Positions 21,073 to 31,079 of a DNA stretch of 64,000 nucleotides are shown here, in pieces. Made by a program: the position numbers and the translations under genes. The stretch comes from Prorocentrum cordatum (Eukaryota; Sar; Dinophyceae; Prorocentrales; Prorocentraceae), in NCBI GenBank assembly GCA_963575745.1, contig CAUYUJ010018040.1, positions 56,001 through 120,000 of the forward strand. Reading direction: 5' to 3'. Positions within the stretch are counted from its first letter, which is position 1. The number at the start of each line of letters is the position of its first letter. The notes beneath the pieces are model-generated. The model was not told the origin of the DNA. It did not search any database and saw only the letters and a list, made by a program, of their open reading frames with translations.

Positions 21073-21263
21073 CACGTCGGTCGTTGAAAGTAGGTCTTTT
21101 CGGATTCCCGAATCCCGATCTACTTTAGCAGCCCTCCTACTTCAAGAGTCGAGTGGCGTTCCCTATCGATTCCCTCCTCTTCAAGGGGCGGGCGGAAGCC
21201 CAACCTACTTTCACCGCCTTCCTACTTCATGTATAGTTATGCCTACTTCTGCCGACCGACGTG
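21073..21263 (+). mobile_element. MITE family M5, copy 1
   Basis: Ends CACGTCGGTCGTTGAAAGTA and the inverse of TACTTCTGCCGACCGACGTG form a ~20-base TIR. Internal AGTAGG and CCTACTTC repeats and GGCGGGCGGAAGCCCAA are shared with 52858-53038. No gene. Confidence 0.65.
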
Positions 21264-21567
21264 TACCGATACCGCTGCTCGTCGTGGAAAGTCCTCGCCA
21301 CCACGGCTAGATTCTTGTCGAGATTCGGGTCAGAGTGTCGGCAGATTGTCTCCCCCCACGTACCACACCATTTCGATGCACGCTTCCACGCCTGCTGCCA
21401 CACGCGGCGGTGTGTAACAGATTGGCCTGGTGCACGACTGGCGTCGTCCAGCCCCAGGGACAGCTCTTTGTCACTTGTTCAATGTCCGGCAGTCGACAAA
21501 CGGGTCTCCAGAGGCCCAGATTCGAGGATGGGAAACGAGTATCAATGGCACCCCGCCGTTGGGAGCC

Positions 21568-21633
21568 CATCAGCGTGTTACTCCTTCGCTGTATCTGAAG
21601 ATCTGGTTTCCATTCAAGAATAACACGCTGATT
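21568..21633. repeat. 12-bp inverted repeat ATCAGCGTGTTA
   Basis: ATCAGCGTGTTA and TAACACGCTGAT are perfect inverses about 42 bases apart. Hairpin or MITE-end origin cannot be told apart. Confidence 0.55.
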
Positions 21634-21748
21634 GGTTCCTCACAGCGACGTGCCATTGGTACTATATGTGCTCCCCCAAGGGCCCACGAATTTCCAGCCG
21701 TCGCCATTCTTGCTTGCACGACGCCCGAGTCTTGTGTATCCCCGCCAG

Positions 21749-21867
21749 GGCCGGGCTGGTCGCCATCATCGGCACCTTGTCGCCTGTGGCCACGGCCCTC
21801 CTGTCTCGCGTGTTCGGGCGCAAGCTGGCCTACCTGTCCTGGCTGGGCGTCCTCGTGGCGTTCTTAG
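21749..21867 (+). CDS. possible exon of an EamA/DMT-type membrane transporter
   Basis: A CGCCAG acceptor ends at 21748. The exon (phase 2) encodes LVAIIGTLSPVATALLS, then RVFGRKLAYLSW, then LGVLVAFLG. Two hydrophobic helices joined by an FGRKL-type turn are characteristic of the end of an EamA half in drug/metabolite transporters. After FLG the frame runs into low-complexity R/G sequence, so the exon probably ends near 21867 (TTCTTAG followed by GACC, a possible GA donor). No partner exon is identified with confidence. Confidence 0.45.
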
Positions 21868-22661
21868 GACCCCGGCGGCGCCGAGGAGGCGGAGGGATGG
21901 AGGGAGGAGAGGGTGAGCAGAGGGGGAGAAGACACCGATATTGCTATCCGTCCCTAGTCGCCACGGCTGGACTCGCGTCGAAATCTTTGTCAGAATGCAC
22001 CCCTGGAGAGGTTCGTGGAGTAGCTGTATCGATATGTGTATATATGTCTGTTCCTCCAGCAGCAGCAGGAGCGGGACCCGACGAGCTCGAGGCTGCTGAG
22101 AGTGCGCCTCGGCGGGACCGTCCACGGCCAGAAAAGCCTCCTCCTCCTCCTCCTCCTCCTCCTCCTCCTCATCCTCCTCCTCCTCCTTCGGGAGGAGCAG
22201 GAGGGTGCCCATGGAGGAAGAGAAGAGCAGAAGGGCAAGGATCGGAGGCCACGGTGCCACCAGCTTTTCGGGCCGCTTTGAAGCCCCATGCAGCCTCGTG
22301 TGCCCCGTGAGGTCTGCTCGGGAGTTCATCCAAGCCTCCTGGGAAGGTCTGGGGCCGCAGCAGGAGAAGTAAAGCACTGCCTCGGTGTCACCGTAGCTTA
22401 TACGGTGGGGGCGTTTGTTAAGGAATATACCTGGGAGATTTCAGACGTTGGAGGATCCCTTATCTAATCGTGATGGCGCCATCGGGATGGGGCCAGCATG
22501 TTTCCTTGCTACTGGAGGGCCGGGGCCCTAGCCCCGCAGTTGTATCTCGCCATGCCAGCTGGGAGGGGGGGTGCCGCCCTGATGCATTCGGGACATTTCG
22601 TGGTCACAATCGTCAACTTCGGCATTGGCAGGCTGATGCTCATGTGGGTCCGCATAGGCAG

Positions 22662-22811
22662 GTCAGGCTCGGAATCAAGACCGCCATCGCCGCGAAGATG
22701 GTGTACACGCGTGGTTTCTCCAACGCCTTGCCGCACCACCACCGACGAGCAGAACATCTCGGACTTGGGCGTTCCATCACACAGCGTATGGACACGGAAC
22801 TGGACCATAAG
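22662..22811 (+). CDS. possible 50-codon exon of unknown gene
   Basis: Bounded by an AG (GCATAGGCAG) and a GT donor (GTTTGT) with phases 0/0. Reads VRLGIKTAIAAKMVYTRGFS, ending RMDTELDHK. It looks protein-like, weakly recalling the cytosolic loop of an ABC transporter membrane domain, but I would not assign it. A further open hydrophobic stretch lies just upstream (22560-22660). Confidence 0.35.
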
Positions 22812-23856
22812 GTTTGTTTCGCGTCCATGCAAGTCTGTCTTGTTATATGGTTGTGGTGAAGTTTCGTTTGGTGGGTTTATCGATTCCCATAACGACGTTG
22901 GTTGGACCTTGTTTTGTGTTGGCAGCGTGTTGATGCCTGCTTCGTGCAGAATGATTTTCCAATGACGTGTCATGCCACTTTTTTGTGGCATGGCTTTTTC
23001 GCGACAGGGACGGTTTCCTCCCCCCCCTCCTCGCATCCGTATGGACGGGGCTCTTGGTGAATTCGATTGTTCATCTGGTCTTGCGTTAACTTGGCGCGGC
23101 TATGTACGCCCTGCGCCGTTGCTAATTGTTGTCGGGAGGAAATTTTGTGTGATTGGCTCGCGCTGGTGTGCGCTATTTTTTTTACCGCGCGCGCCGCGCC
23201 CACTCCTTCGAGGCGAAACGCGTGTCAGGGGGCGCGACGCTTGAGGGGTATGTCCGCATTGCCCTTGCCGAGACCAACAGACTGGAGATGCCGCAATCGT
23301 CTGTTTTGATATTTTGGCAGAGACGGGGCAATCTCTAGAAGGGCTGATGGATTGCCGCTCTGGTGTTTCGATCAACGGATCGTATGGGGCTGGCGGTGGC
23401 ACCAATGGCCAATGCACGATTAGTGTTCCATCGGCTCCAATACCCTTGATTCCTGAATGAATTTTTGCCGGGGCCCCCCAGGGGCCGCCCCGCGCGCGCG
23501 AACTCGAAATATTGTTAAGTAGTTACCGGAGATCTTGGCACGCCTCAGGCCCGTTGTGCCGGCGCATTTATTCCCGCCCACAGGGATCCATCAGTGGGGA
23601 AGGCGCGGGGGCCGAAATTGATAATCACCCGGAAAGTTGTGGGGATCGAAATTGCTATCATATCACGTTGATTAGCAACGGCAGCAAAAACGTTGAGCAT
23701 GGCTATGGTCGTCACACCACACCAGCTTCCGCAATCACGAGCGTGTGGCAAGGCTGCGAGACTCTCACCAGTTTAGTTTGCCCACGCTACGACCGTGCGG
23801 CAGGGCCATGGGATGCTCTACGAACATGGGTTAAACGTCAGATAGACGTTTGGGTA
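22812..23856. other. no supported gene
   Basis: Single-copy-looking sequence with short frames. The frame around 23640-23850 (ISNGSKNVEHGYGRHTTPAS) might be an exon but lacks clear splice sites. 23160-23230 is rich in GCGCGC. Confidence 0.4.
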
Positions 23857-23885
23857 GGGATCAGCACTCGCCGAGTGCTGATCCC
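23857..23885. repeat. perfect 29-base palindrome (hairpin)
   Basis: GGGATCAGCACTCG and CGAGTGCTGATCCC around a single C form a 14-bp stem. A second small hairpin (AAACGTC / GACGTTT) lies 6 bases upstream. A CTC pyrimidine tract follows (23900-24010). Confidence 0.7.
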
Positions 23886-24126
23886 TTCCAAAATGGCCAA
23901 TCCTCCTCCTCCTCCTGCTCCTCCTCCTGTTGCTCCTCCTCCTCCTCCTCCTGCTCCTCCTCCTCTTGCTTCTCCTCCTTCTCCTCCTCCTCCTCCTCCT
24001 CCCCCCTTGCCCCCTCGGCTGCCCAGGCCCAAGCTTCCCTGAGCCTCCGAGACTCCAAGCTTTCAAGCCTCTTCGAGGCGCCGAGCCTGCTCGCCCCAGG
24101 GGCAGCGATAAGGGGGGGATCGGCAT

Positions 24127-24292
24127 GCCTATGCATCGGCGATGTATCGCCGATGCATAGGCATTTTTTTTGGGGGGGGGCGACATCGACTTGGAATATG
24201 CGATACATCGCCGCTGAAACGGGCGCGCATCGCCGATGCATCGGCGATGTATTGCCGATTCCAGGTCGATGTCCCCCCCAATGCCTATCCCC
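24127..24292. repeat. fold-back element with CGGCGATGxATCGCCG palindromes
   Basis: GACATCGACTTGGAAT at 24180-24196 and ATTCCAGGTCGATGTCC at 24270-24287 are inverted ends. CGATGCATCGGCGATG palindromes occupy the middle. Related pieces occur at 40137-40280, 50085-50137, 55236-55310 and 55545-55660. Confidence 0.65.
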
Positions 24293-24330
24293 ACACATCG
24301 TTGCCCCTGACTGTGTCGCGAGCCCCAGCG

Positions 24331-24967
24331 ATGGCCTACCCGGCCGAGCGCGCAGCTGCCGCGAGCCTGCCCGTCGAGACGTTGAAGCACGTGGCGGCGC
24401 CGAGCTCGAACGAGATGCTCGAGCGCATGGCCAAGCATAACGAGAAGATCATCGAGAAATTGAGCTACATCGCCGAGGGAGTCAGCATTGCCGGGATGAG
24501 GCAACGCCTATCGAGCGCGCAAGGCACGGACGCAGCTCGCATGACGAGCTGCTATTTCAAGGCCGGGTCGGCCTCGTGGTCGTCGAGCGCCCAGAAGGCC
24601 GTCCTGGAGATGGTCTGCCAAGGCGGATGCCACAAGAGCATCGAGTACACCCGCATCTTCAGCGGGAAGGAGAAGAGGCGCATCGAGCTGGCCGTGGCGG
24701 TGTTCTGTCATTCCTACGTCGAGAAAGACGAGCACGTGGCCGACATCTTCGAGAACCACGGAGAGCCGCCCGAGGACCCTTTTCTGGAAACATGCCGAGC
24801 TTCAAGGCCAAGCTGGAGGAGTTCGCCAAAAAAGAGACGTGGAGCTCGGCGCCGAGAAACTCGAGAAGCTGACCCGCGGCTCCTACACCGAGCGCGCCTG
24901 GTCAGCCCTCCCAAGCATCCCAGCCGAGCTCCTCCACCTCCGCGAGCTAGCGTTGCCTGTGAAATGA
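24331..24967 (+). pseudogene. decayed gene of unknown family with frameshifts
   Basis: Starts MAYPAERAAAASLPVETLKH and continues as a convincing helical protein (MLERMAKHNEKIIEKLSYIA, YTRIFSGKEKRRIELAVAVF, SYVEKDEHVADIFENHG), with GC-rich third positions. Near 24780-24850 the coding signal moves through the two other frames (PSFKAKLEEFAKKE, then LGAEKLEKLTRGSYTERAW) before TGA at 24965-24967. Two frameshifts in ~60 bases suggest a pseudogene; unrecognised introns are less likely. It may belong to the same decayed element as the transposase 0.6 kb downstream. Confidence 0.5.
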
Positions 24968-25542
24968 ACCGTGTAATACCCTCATACATATTCTTTATGT
25001 ACATGTATCCTGGCCGTTTGGGCTCAGGTATTGGCTTAGATCAGGTCGCTGATCGCACAGGAGGAAAAGATCCCCATCTTTCCCTCCTTCCTCTACCTAC
25101 GGATCAGGGGTTCTGCGCCTTTGCATTCTGGCCACATACACCGGTTATCAGGCCTTAAAAGCTCACCGTTCACCGAACCCTGCGTCGCGATCTCGCTCGC
25201 AGCCCCGATGGGGCCCCGACGGCGCATGCGCCGTAAGGGATCCTTCGAGGCTTCGCGTCCGAGCACTCCGACGGCGCGACGGCTCGGTGATGAGTTCGGG
25301 GGGGGGGGCCTTGGAGGTGGCCGTGTTGGTGCCCCAGATACCCCCCACCCCACCCCCCAGCTCCGACGGACCCGAGGCGCGACTAGCTGCTGAACATCGC
25401 CGCCGCGCCGCCCACGGGGGGACAGGAGAAGGACTCGGAGCAGGCAGTGGGGGATTTTACACGCCTGCCTTCGACCCTCCATCCCCTCTTCCTACGTCGG
25501 TAGCAATCCCCACTGCGTCGGGCGCAAGCCCCACTGGTCCCG
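24968..25542. other. no supported gene
   Basis: Includes a G9 run near 25300 and GC-rich low-complexity sequence up to the start of the open frame at 25543. Confidence 0.4.
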
Positions 25543-27440
25543 ATGCTCCGGGGCGCTTCCGCGCTAACCGCCGCTGGACCAACATGGGCCGGATTCGCCG
25601 TCGGCGTCGCCACGGCCTGCGCCCATTCGAGACAGTGGGCCGCCTGCCCAACAGCGGCCGCTGTTGGTTCGGCACAACAGTTGTTGCGGGGCATTGTACC
25701 CATTCTTTTTGCGCGCATTTCGAGCGCCCAAAAGGTGCGCGCCGCGGGCGCCAAGAAACGCATCGCGAACCTCCGCAATCAGTTTCGCGAGACGTGCGAC
25801 GAGCAGGACAAGGCAGCCTTCGAGGCGGAGACTGCCAAGCCCTTGGCAGACCACCCCGACCGCGAGGAGCAAGTGGAGCAGGCCTACTCGAGCGCAGGAG
25901 ATAAGTGCAGGATCACCTTGATCAGCGTCTCCGCGGTCGAGAACTGGTTCGACCTGAGCAAGGGGCCGAGGTCCGCCGAGAAGCGCAGCGTGCTCCTTGT
26001 CCACTGCGCAAGGCACTGCCGAGTCAGCGGCATGGACCTCGAGGAGGGCGTCTGGCGGCGAGACGTCGCCTACGAGCGGGGCGACGGCGAGACGGAGCGC
26101 TTCCGAGCAGGCGAGCCCCTTGGAGCACTGTTCAAGGGCTGGCGCAACGCTCTGCTCGAGTTCTCCCAGGCGAAACGCGCGAGGGTCTCCGGGGCCATCG
26201 ACGCGCGGGGGCAGCCGAGAGCCTGGGCGGACGAGCTGGTGGCAAGCTGGGCCATCGACTTCATCGGGCAGGAGCGCGGCCAGAGCCTCGCGTTCGTAGA
26301 CTGCCTCTCGAGCCAGTGGACCGAGGCAGTGGCCCTGCGAGCGCGGCTCAATCATATCATCTGCGCGCCCATGGCCCCCGACGCCACGAGCATCTTGTAA
26401 GAGCCCGACGCCCGCGAGCACGGCCAGCTCAAGGCAAAGTTCCGAGAGGTCCAGGCCGAGATGCACTGGGCCACAGAGCAAGACTGGCTCCAGAAGGCCA
26501 AGGCCGAGCCCCATATGGAGCACAAGTCCCCGGCACAATGGGGGCCCTACGAGTGTCTCTACTGCGTCTCCGAGGCCTACGCCCGCTTCCGCGAGCAGAA
26601 CAAAGACGCGGCGCCGCTCCGAGGGCTGCAAGCCAACCAGATGTTTGTGCTCCGGCCGACAGAGTAAGGCGACCTCAAGGTCGCCACGGGCATGGAGCCG
26701 TAGAGCTACTCCACCGAGGCCGGCCGCGGCATTGAGAACAGCCCGGCGCAAGAGCGCTTCGATGGCACCCAGAGCTGGCCCGAGAGCGCGCCGCCAGTGC
26801 CCGAGTGGAGCGTCCTTGACGGCGACTGCTTCCACAACGGCGACTGCTTCCACAATGAGAACCCCTGCCTCCTGGAGCTCCGAGATCTGGACCTCGAGCT
26901 CGCCGGCGAGCAGAATAACATGCTCAAACCGCCAGAGTAGCGGATTGAGGACATCAAGTTCCCGCGCGCCCTCGAGAACAGGATCAAGCTGAAACGGGCG
27001 AATAAACGCAAGAAAGGTGGGCGCCCAAGATCGCGGGCCAGTTCCTGGGCAAGCACGCTCGAGAGTGGCAGCGCGAGAAGGGCAAGGCTGGCGGCGAGAC
27101 CTCGCTCGAGCACCTCCGCAGAGGCGTGGCCATGGCGGAGCTCACAGGCAGGCCGCCGAAGGTGCGCGCGAGCATCTCCAAGAAGTTCAAGCAGCAGAAG
27201 CAAGCGGAGAAGGTCGCCAAGAAGTAGCACAAGGCCAAGCAGAAAGGCGGCCTCGAGGCTTGCGAGGAGCCCCCCTGGCACGGCAAGGTGGCGCGCGTCA
27301 CCGAGGAGCCCCGCCGCGAGGGCAGGCGCGGCAGAGTGCAGGACGTCTGGCGAGTCCTGGGCACAGAACGAGTGCCGCCGGCGCGTCCTCGAGGCGGAGA
27401 CCGCGGCGATCTTCCAGATCCACGCCAGCGAGGCTTCGAG
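25543..27440 (+). pseudogene. probable DDE_1 (pogo/CENP-B-like) transposase, broken
   Basis: A strongly coding-like frame from 25543 is interrupted by TAA 26398, TAA 26665, TAG 26701 and TAG 26938, all in one frame. Around the first stop it reads APMAPDATSIL, stop, EPDAREHGQLKAKFRE. This fits the DDE_1 pattern P-x-x-T-x-x-x-Q-x-x-D-x-x-x-x-x-x-LK, with the stop at the conserved Gln and the third catalytic Asp just after. AFVDCLSSQW ahead of it fits the second Asp block. The first Asp is not placed. A Lys/Arg-rich C-terminal part continues with frame changes near 27010 and 27330 and TAG at 27225. I see no terminal repeats around it. Confidence 0.5.
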
Positions 27441-27445
27441 GACCA

Positions 27446-27643
27446 CAGGCGCCCGTTAGCTTCCGCCCGCTGCTGCCTGGGGCGGCGGAAGCAGGCTGAA
27501 GTTGGCAGACAGGAAAAGGAAGGGCAGCGGAAGCAGGCGGAAGCAATTCGAAGCGCGGAGGCAGGCGGAAGCTAGCGGAAGCAGGCGGGAGCAGGCGGAA
27601 GCAGGCGGTAGCGGAAGCAGGCGGAAGCTAACGAGCGCCTGCG
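27446..27643. mobile_element. fold-back insertion with GCGGAAGCAGGC repeats
   Basis: CAGGCGCCCGTTAGCTTCCG and its inverse (CGGAAGCTAACGAGCGCCTG) bound ~200 bases of tandem AGCGGAAGCAGGCGGA units. The flanking sequence on both sides is coding-like, so this appears to have inserted into (or act as an intron of) the decayed reading frame. Confidence 0.5.
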
Positions 27644-28046
27644 AATCCCGAGCGCCACAGATCACGATCGAGCAGGCCTACAAGTTCCCCAAGCCGCAGC
27701 AGCTCGACTGGCGCCAGACAAGACACGCTCGCCGCACCGCCCTCGCCAAGGAATACACGATCATGAACTGCGAGCAGATCGTCAAGAAGGGCGACGCCCT
27801 CGAACTGGGCACGGCGCGCGCGCTGCTGGGCGAGATCGAGGAGCGAGTGGGCGTCGCCGACAACGCGCTGGCGGTCGAGCCCACGGCGGCCGTCGCCTGG
27901 GCTCGAGAGGGCCAGGGCGAGGACGCGCCCGCCGCCCAGCAGCCCGAGGAGCAGGAGCGCTGGGCCGAGAGGGCCGACAAGGCCCGGCACGTGCTGGTCT
28001 GCGTGCACTCCGAGGCGCCCGCGCACTACACGCAACTCAAGGTCGG
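27644..28046 (+). pseudogene. coding-like fragment, unknown
   Basis: Open, Ala/Glu-rich, with charged helices (PQITIEQAYKFPKPQQ, MNCEQIVKKGDALEL, ALLGEIEERVGVADN, QEERWAERADK-like). GC3-rich codon use resembles 25543-26940. The signal stops at 28047, where a CCCCCCCAACCC stretch begins. It may be the 3' part of the same broken element or gene. Confidence 0.4.
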
Positions 28047-28229
28047 CGGTTGCTGCAGAGCCCCCCCAACCCTAGGGTGCCTCCAGCGCTTCGCTCTGGT
28101 ATCGAGCGAATCTTGGAGGCGCCCGGGGCAGGGGGCGCTCGCGGTAATCCCCGCCAGGTCTCGAGGATCGACGGGGGCGGCGGCGAGGTGGACTACCGCG
28201 ACGCCGTCGAGCAGCCGTCCGAGAACGCC

Positions 28230-28395
28230 AAGCAGGCCCAAGAGGGCCACGTGCGAACTCGCGCCTACACCCCGCGATTTCTGAGGGGGGGAGGTGAGGT
28301 TCACTTTGCTCGGGAGCTGCGGGGCGCAGTGCACCCCGCCCTCCTCCTCCTCAGAAATCGCGGGTAGGTTCGCACGTGGCCTCCCAAGGCCGCCG
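28230..28395. repeat. inverted repeat GGCCACGTGCGAAC
   Basis: CAAGAGGGCCACGTGCGAAC, then CCGCGATTTCTGAGG, pairs with CCTCAGAAATCGCGGGTAGG, then TTCGCACGTGGCCTCCC. The arms are ~55 bases with a ~45-base loop. A fold-back or MITE-like insertion in coding-like surroundings. Confidence 0.65.
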
Positions 28396-28550
28396 CGAGG
28401 GTCCTCTGCAAGCTCGGCGCCATTGGCCCTGGCGAGCATCGCCCAGCGCCGAGCAACAGACGGTGCCAAGTAAACGGTAGGAGCTGCGGCCTCTGGGCAA
28501 GCCGCTGGATCGAGCGCGCCCTGCGCGAGATCCGCGGCGAGGGCCGCCAA

Positions 28551-28886
28551 ATGCCAGCAGCTCCCCACGCCGTGGTCGCTCGAGGGAACGACTTCATCAG
28601 TAAACTCATGGAGGCGAGCGACAACGACGTGGCGATGGCCAAGGCCAAGGCAAAGGCCAAGACCAAGGCCAAGCGCAAGCCGTGCAAGGACCCCACGGCG
28701 GCCGAGCCGAAGTACGGCAGCTACGAGGAGGCTAGCGCCGCCGCCCAGCTTTGCACCAAGCGTCTCCCATGCAAGGACGGTTCCAAAGGACGCTGCGCTT
28801 GCGTGGGAGAGCGGTTCGACGTCCAGCGCAAGAGGGATTTCTTGGCCAGATCGGCCAAGGAACTCTCTCGCGCTGGCAAAATCTAG
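28551..28886 (+). CDS. possible 3' exon, Lys/Ala-rich
   Basis: 111 codons ending TAG 28884-28886. Contains a basic AKAKAKAKTKAKRKPCK run, then KYGSYEEASAAAQLC and CKDGSKGRCACVGERFDVQR with four cysteines. Protein-like, but no family is recognised. It may be part of the decayed region upstream. Confidence 0.35.
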   Translation: MPAAPHAVVARGNDFISKLMEASDNDVAMAKAKAKAKTKAKRKPCKDPTAAEPKYGSYEEASAAAQLCTKRLPCKDGSKGRCACVGERFDVQRKRDFLARSAKELSRAGKI

Positions 28887-29040
28887 GCGCCCAGCCACGA
28901 GCTTCGAGATCGCCCAAGCCAGCCTTGTGTTCTTCGCCTCTGCGGGCAAGTAGCCGCGAGCCTCGAGATCTCATGAGTAATATCTGTGTAGTGCGCCTCT
29001 GCGGGCAAGTAGCCACGAGCTTCGAGATCGCTCGAGTCAG
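28887..29040 (+). repeat. ~58-bp tandem repeat, 3 copies
   Basis: GCCACGAGCTTCGAGATCGC recurs at 28896, 28953 (diverged) and 29012, each pair separated by CGCCTCTGCGGGCAAGTA. Confidence 0.7.
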
Positions 29041-29219
29041 GCTTCTGTCGCGCGCCTGGTTAAACCCCTTCCTCCTCCCCCTCCTCCATCATCGCCACGA
29101 TCATCAGCAGCATCATCAGCATCATAATCATCATATCCTCCCCGGGAAAATGTTTTATGATCCCCGCGGGAACCGCGAATTTTATTCTCCCAGAAGGGGT
29201 TATTATCGTCAGTTTTCGG

Positions 29220-31075
29220 TTCGCCAGACCAGCCAACCCAATTAGCCAGGTAAACCAACCAGACCGGACCAGCCAGCCGTTCAGAGTAGCGAAACCCAGA
29301 CCAGGCAAAGCAAACCAACCTGGCCGGACCGAGCGGACCAACCTGGCCGGACCTGGCCAGTCTGACCAGCCAGTCAGATCGGCCACGGAGACCAACCAGA
29401 CCAGTTTCAGTCTTAGGGTGTTGCTGGAGTCCCAAGCTTTGAGCTTGCTCTGTTGAAGCGTGGCGCCCCACCGTGCGCTAGTCTGCTTCGTCTGGCTGGA
29501 AGAACGCCTGGCGGCGCAACTGTGCGGCCGTCGTCCTCTTCAGACGGCGGCACTGGGCATCGTATCTCCCTCGTCGTCGTCATCTTCATCATCGTCCTCC
29601 TCCTTTTCCTCCTCCGTATCTTCCTCATATCCTTTTGTTCCTTGGGAGCCGGTATTCCACTCGGTGGGAAAAAGGGTCCGGCAAACATGCAAATCCATGA
29701 TCCCATCCGCTTAGCTAGAAGGCTGGGGCCGCACCCAAAAATGCGGTTATCCTATCCATTGGGATGGAAAGAGTGGGGGGGGCGCTCTGGAACAACGGTT
29801 GCCTCATTTTTTGTGGTCCGTGAGTCTGTCGGGCACTTACGTATAGGTAACCCGTTCAGCGAGATTAAGGTGTTACAGACAGACCATCATCAGAGCAACG
29901 CGAGACCAGCTAGACCAGCCACGACGCCGGCAGGGCTTGCTCTCGCGAGGACGTCTCTCGGCGCAGCCAGGGCCAGCAGTGAATGAGGAGACGGAGCGAT
30001 ACTAAACCAGACCAAATCAAACAAGATCAATTGGCCAAGCAATCAGGTAAGGAGGGAAGGGTGCCGCGAATCCCAGGACGTGCAGACGAGACCAGACCAG
30101 ACCAAACAAGACCAGCCGGTGAGTTCATTGTTGGTAGCAGTAATGGAAGAGCGCGTGTTTGGTCACGGTGAAAATCCCAACGTGCGTGCTCATTTGCATT
30201 CCCGCGAAAGCGAATCCTACCTGCCCTTTAGGGCGTAGGTGGTCTAGGGCGTTTCCTCTTCCAATTCCCTTCTTCTTTCGGGGAGGGGTTTGCCTCCCCC
30301 CCACCCACTCCCCTGGACCTGGACGGGGGCGGTCGCAAACGGTCAGAACGTCCAAGATGGACCACGGCGGCTCCAACAGGGCCTCGACGAGCCACAGATG
30401 ATCTCCAAGATGGTTGAAGATAACCCAAGATGTCTCAAGAGTGTTTCCAAGATGCTCCAAGAAGTCCCAAGACACGGCTCCAGGAGGCCTCCGAGTGTTT
30501 CAAATAGGCTCCCGGGACTCCCAAACGGCTTCTCCCGCCTTGTGTTTCTTTGTATCGTCCTCCATTTCCTTGATCACCTCAATTATCCTGGACGTCGTTT
30601 CTGGATGGGCTTGTAGGATTACGCGAAGCGTCTAGACTTGCAGTCTTGTCTGGCTCCTTGCAATCAGGATTCTTGCAGGGGCCTGTCATGCCAGACATGC
30701 TGTGGCCACCGGCCACGGTCATTGGCGAAGCTGGCGGCCGCGCCGACAGGCCGTGCCAAGCCCGCAGGGGAGCAAGGGAGTGGCTGCCAGAGATCTACAA
30801 GACCAGCCCGACCAACCAACCAGACCACACTTGCCAGACCAACCAGACCAGCCAGACCAGCTAGACCAGCTAGACCAGCCAGACCAGCCAGACAAACCAG
30901 AGTAGACAGAGTAGCCAGACCAGCCAGACCAACCAGACCAGCCAGACCAACTAGACAAGGCTCACCAGTCGAGCTAGACCAGACCCACCAGTCGAGCCAG
31001 AGTAGATCAGCCAGACCAGACAAGCCAGGCTAGACCAGCCAGACCAGACCAGCCAGACCAGACCAGCCAGACCAT
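29220..31075 (+). repeat. GACCAGCCA short-repeat blocks
   Basis: Blocks of GACCAGCC/AACCAGACC at 29220-29400, 29890-30120 and 30790-31075 (the purest). Between them are a CCAAGA tract (30340-30500) and unremarkable sequence. Frames here encode Gln/Pro/Thr or Trp/Ser/Gly runs and are not credible. No gene is seen. Confidence 0.75.
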
Positions 31076-31079
31076 CTTG

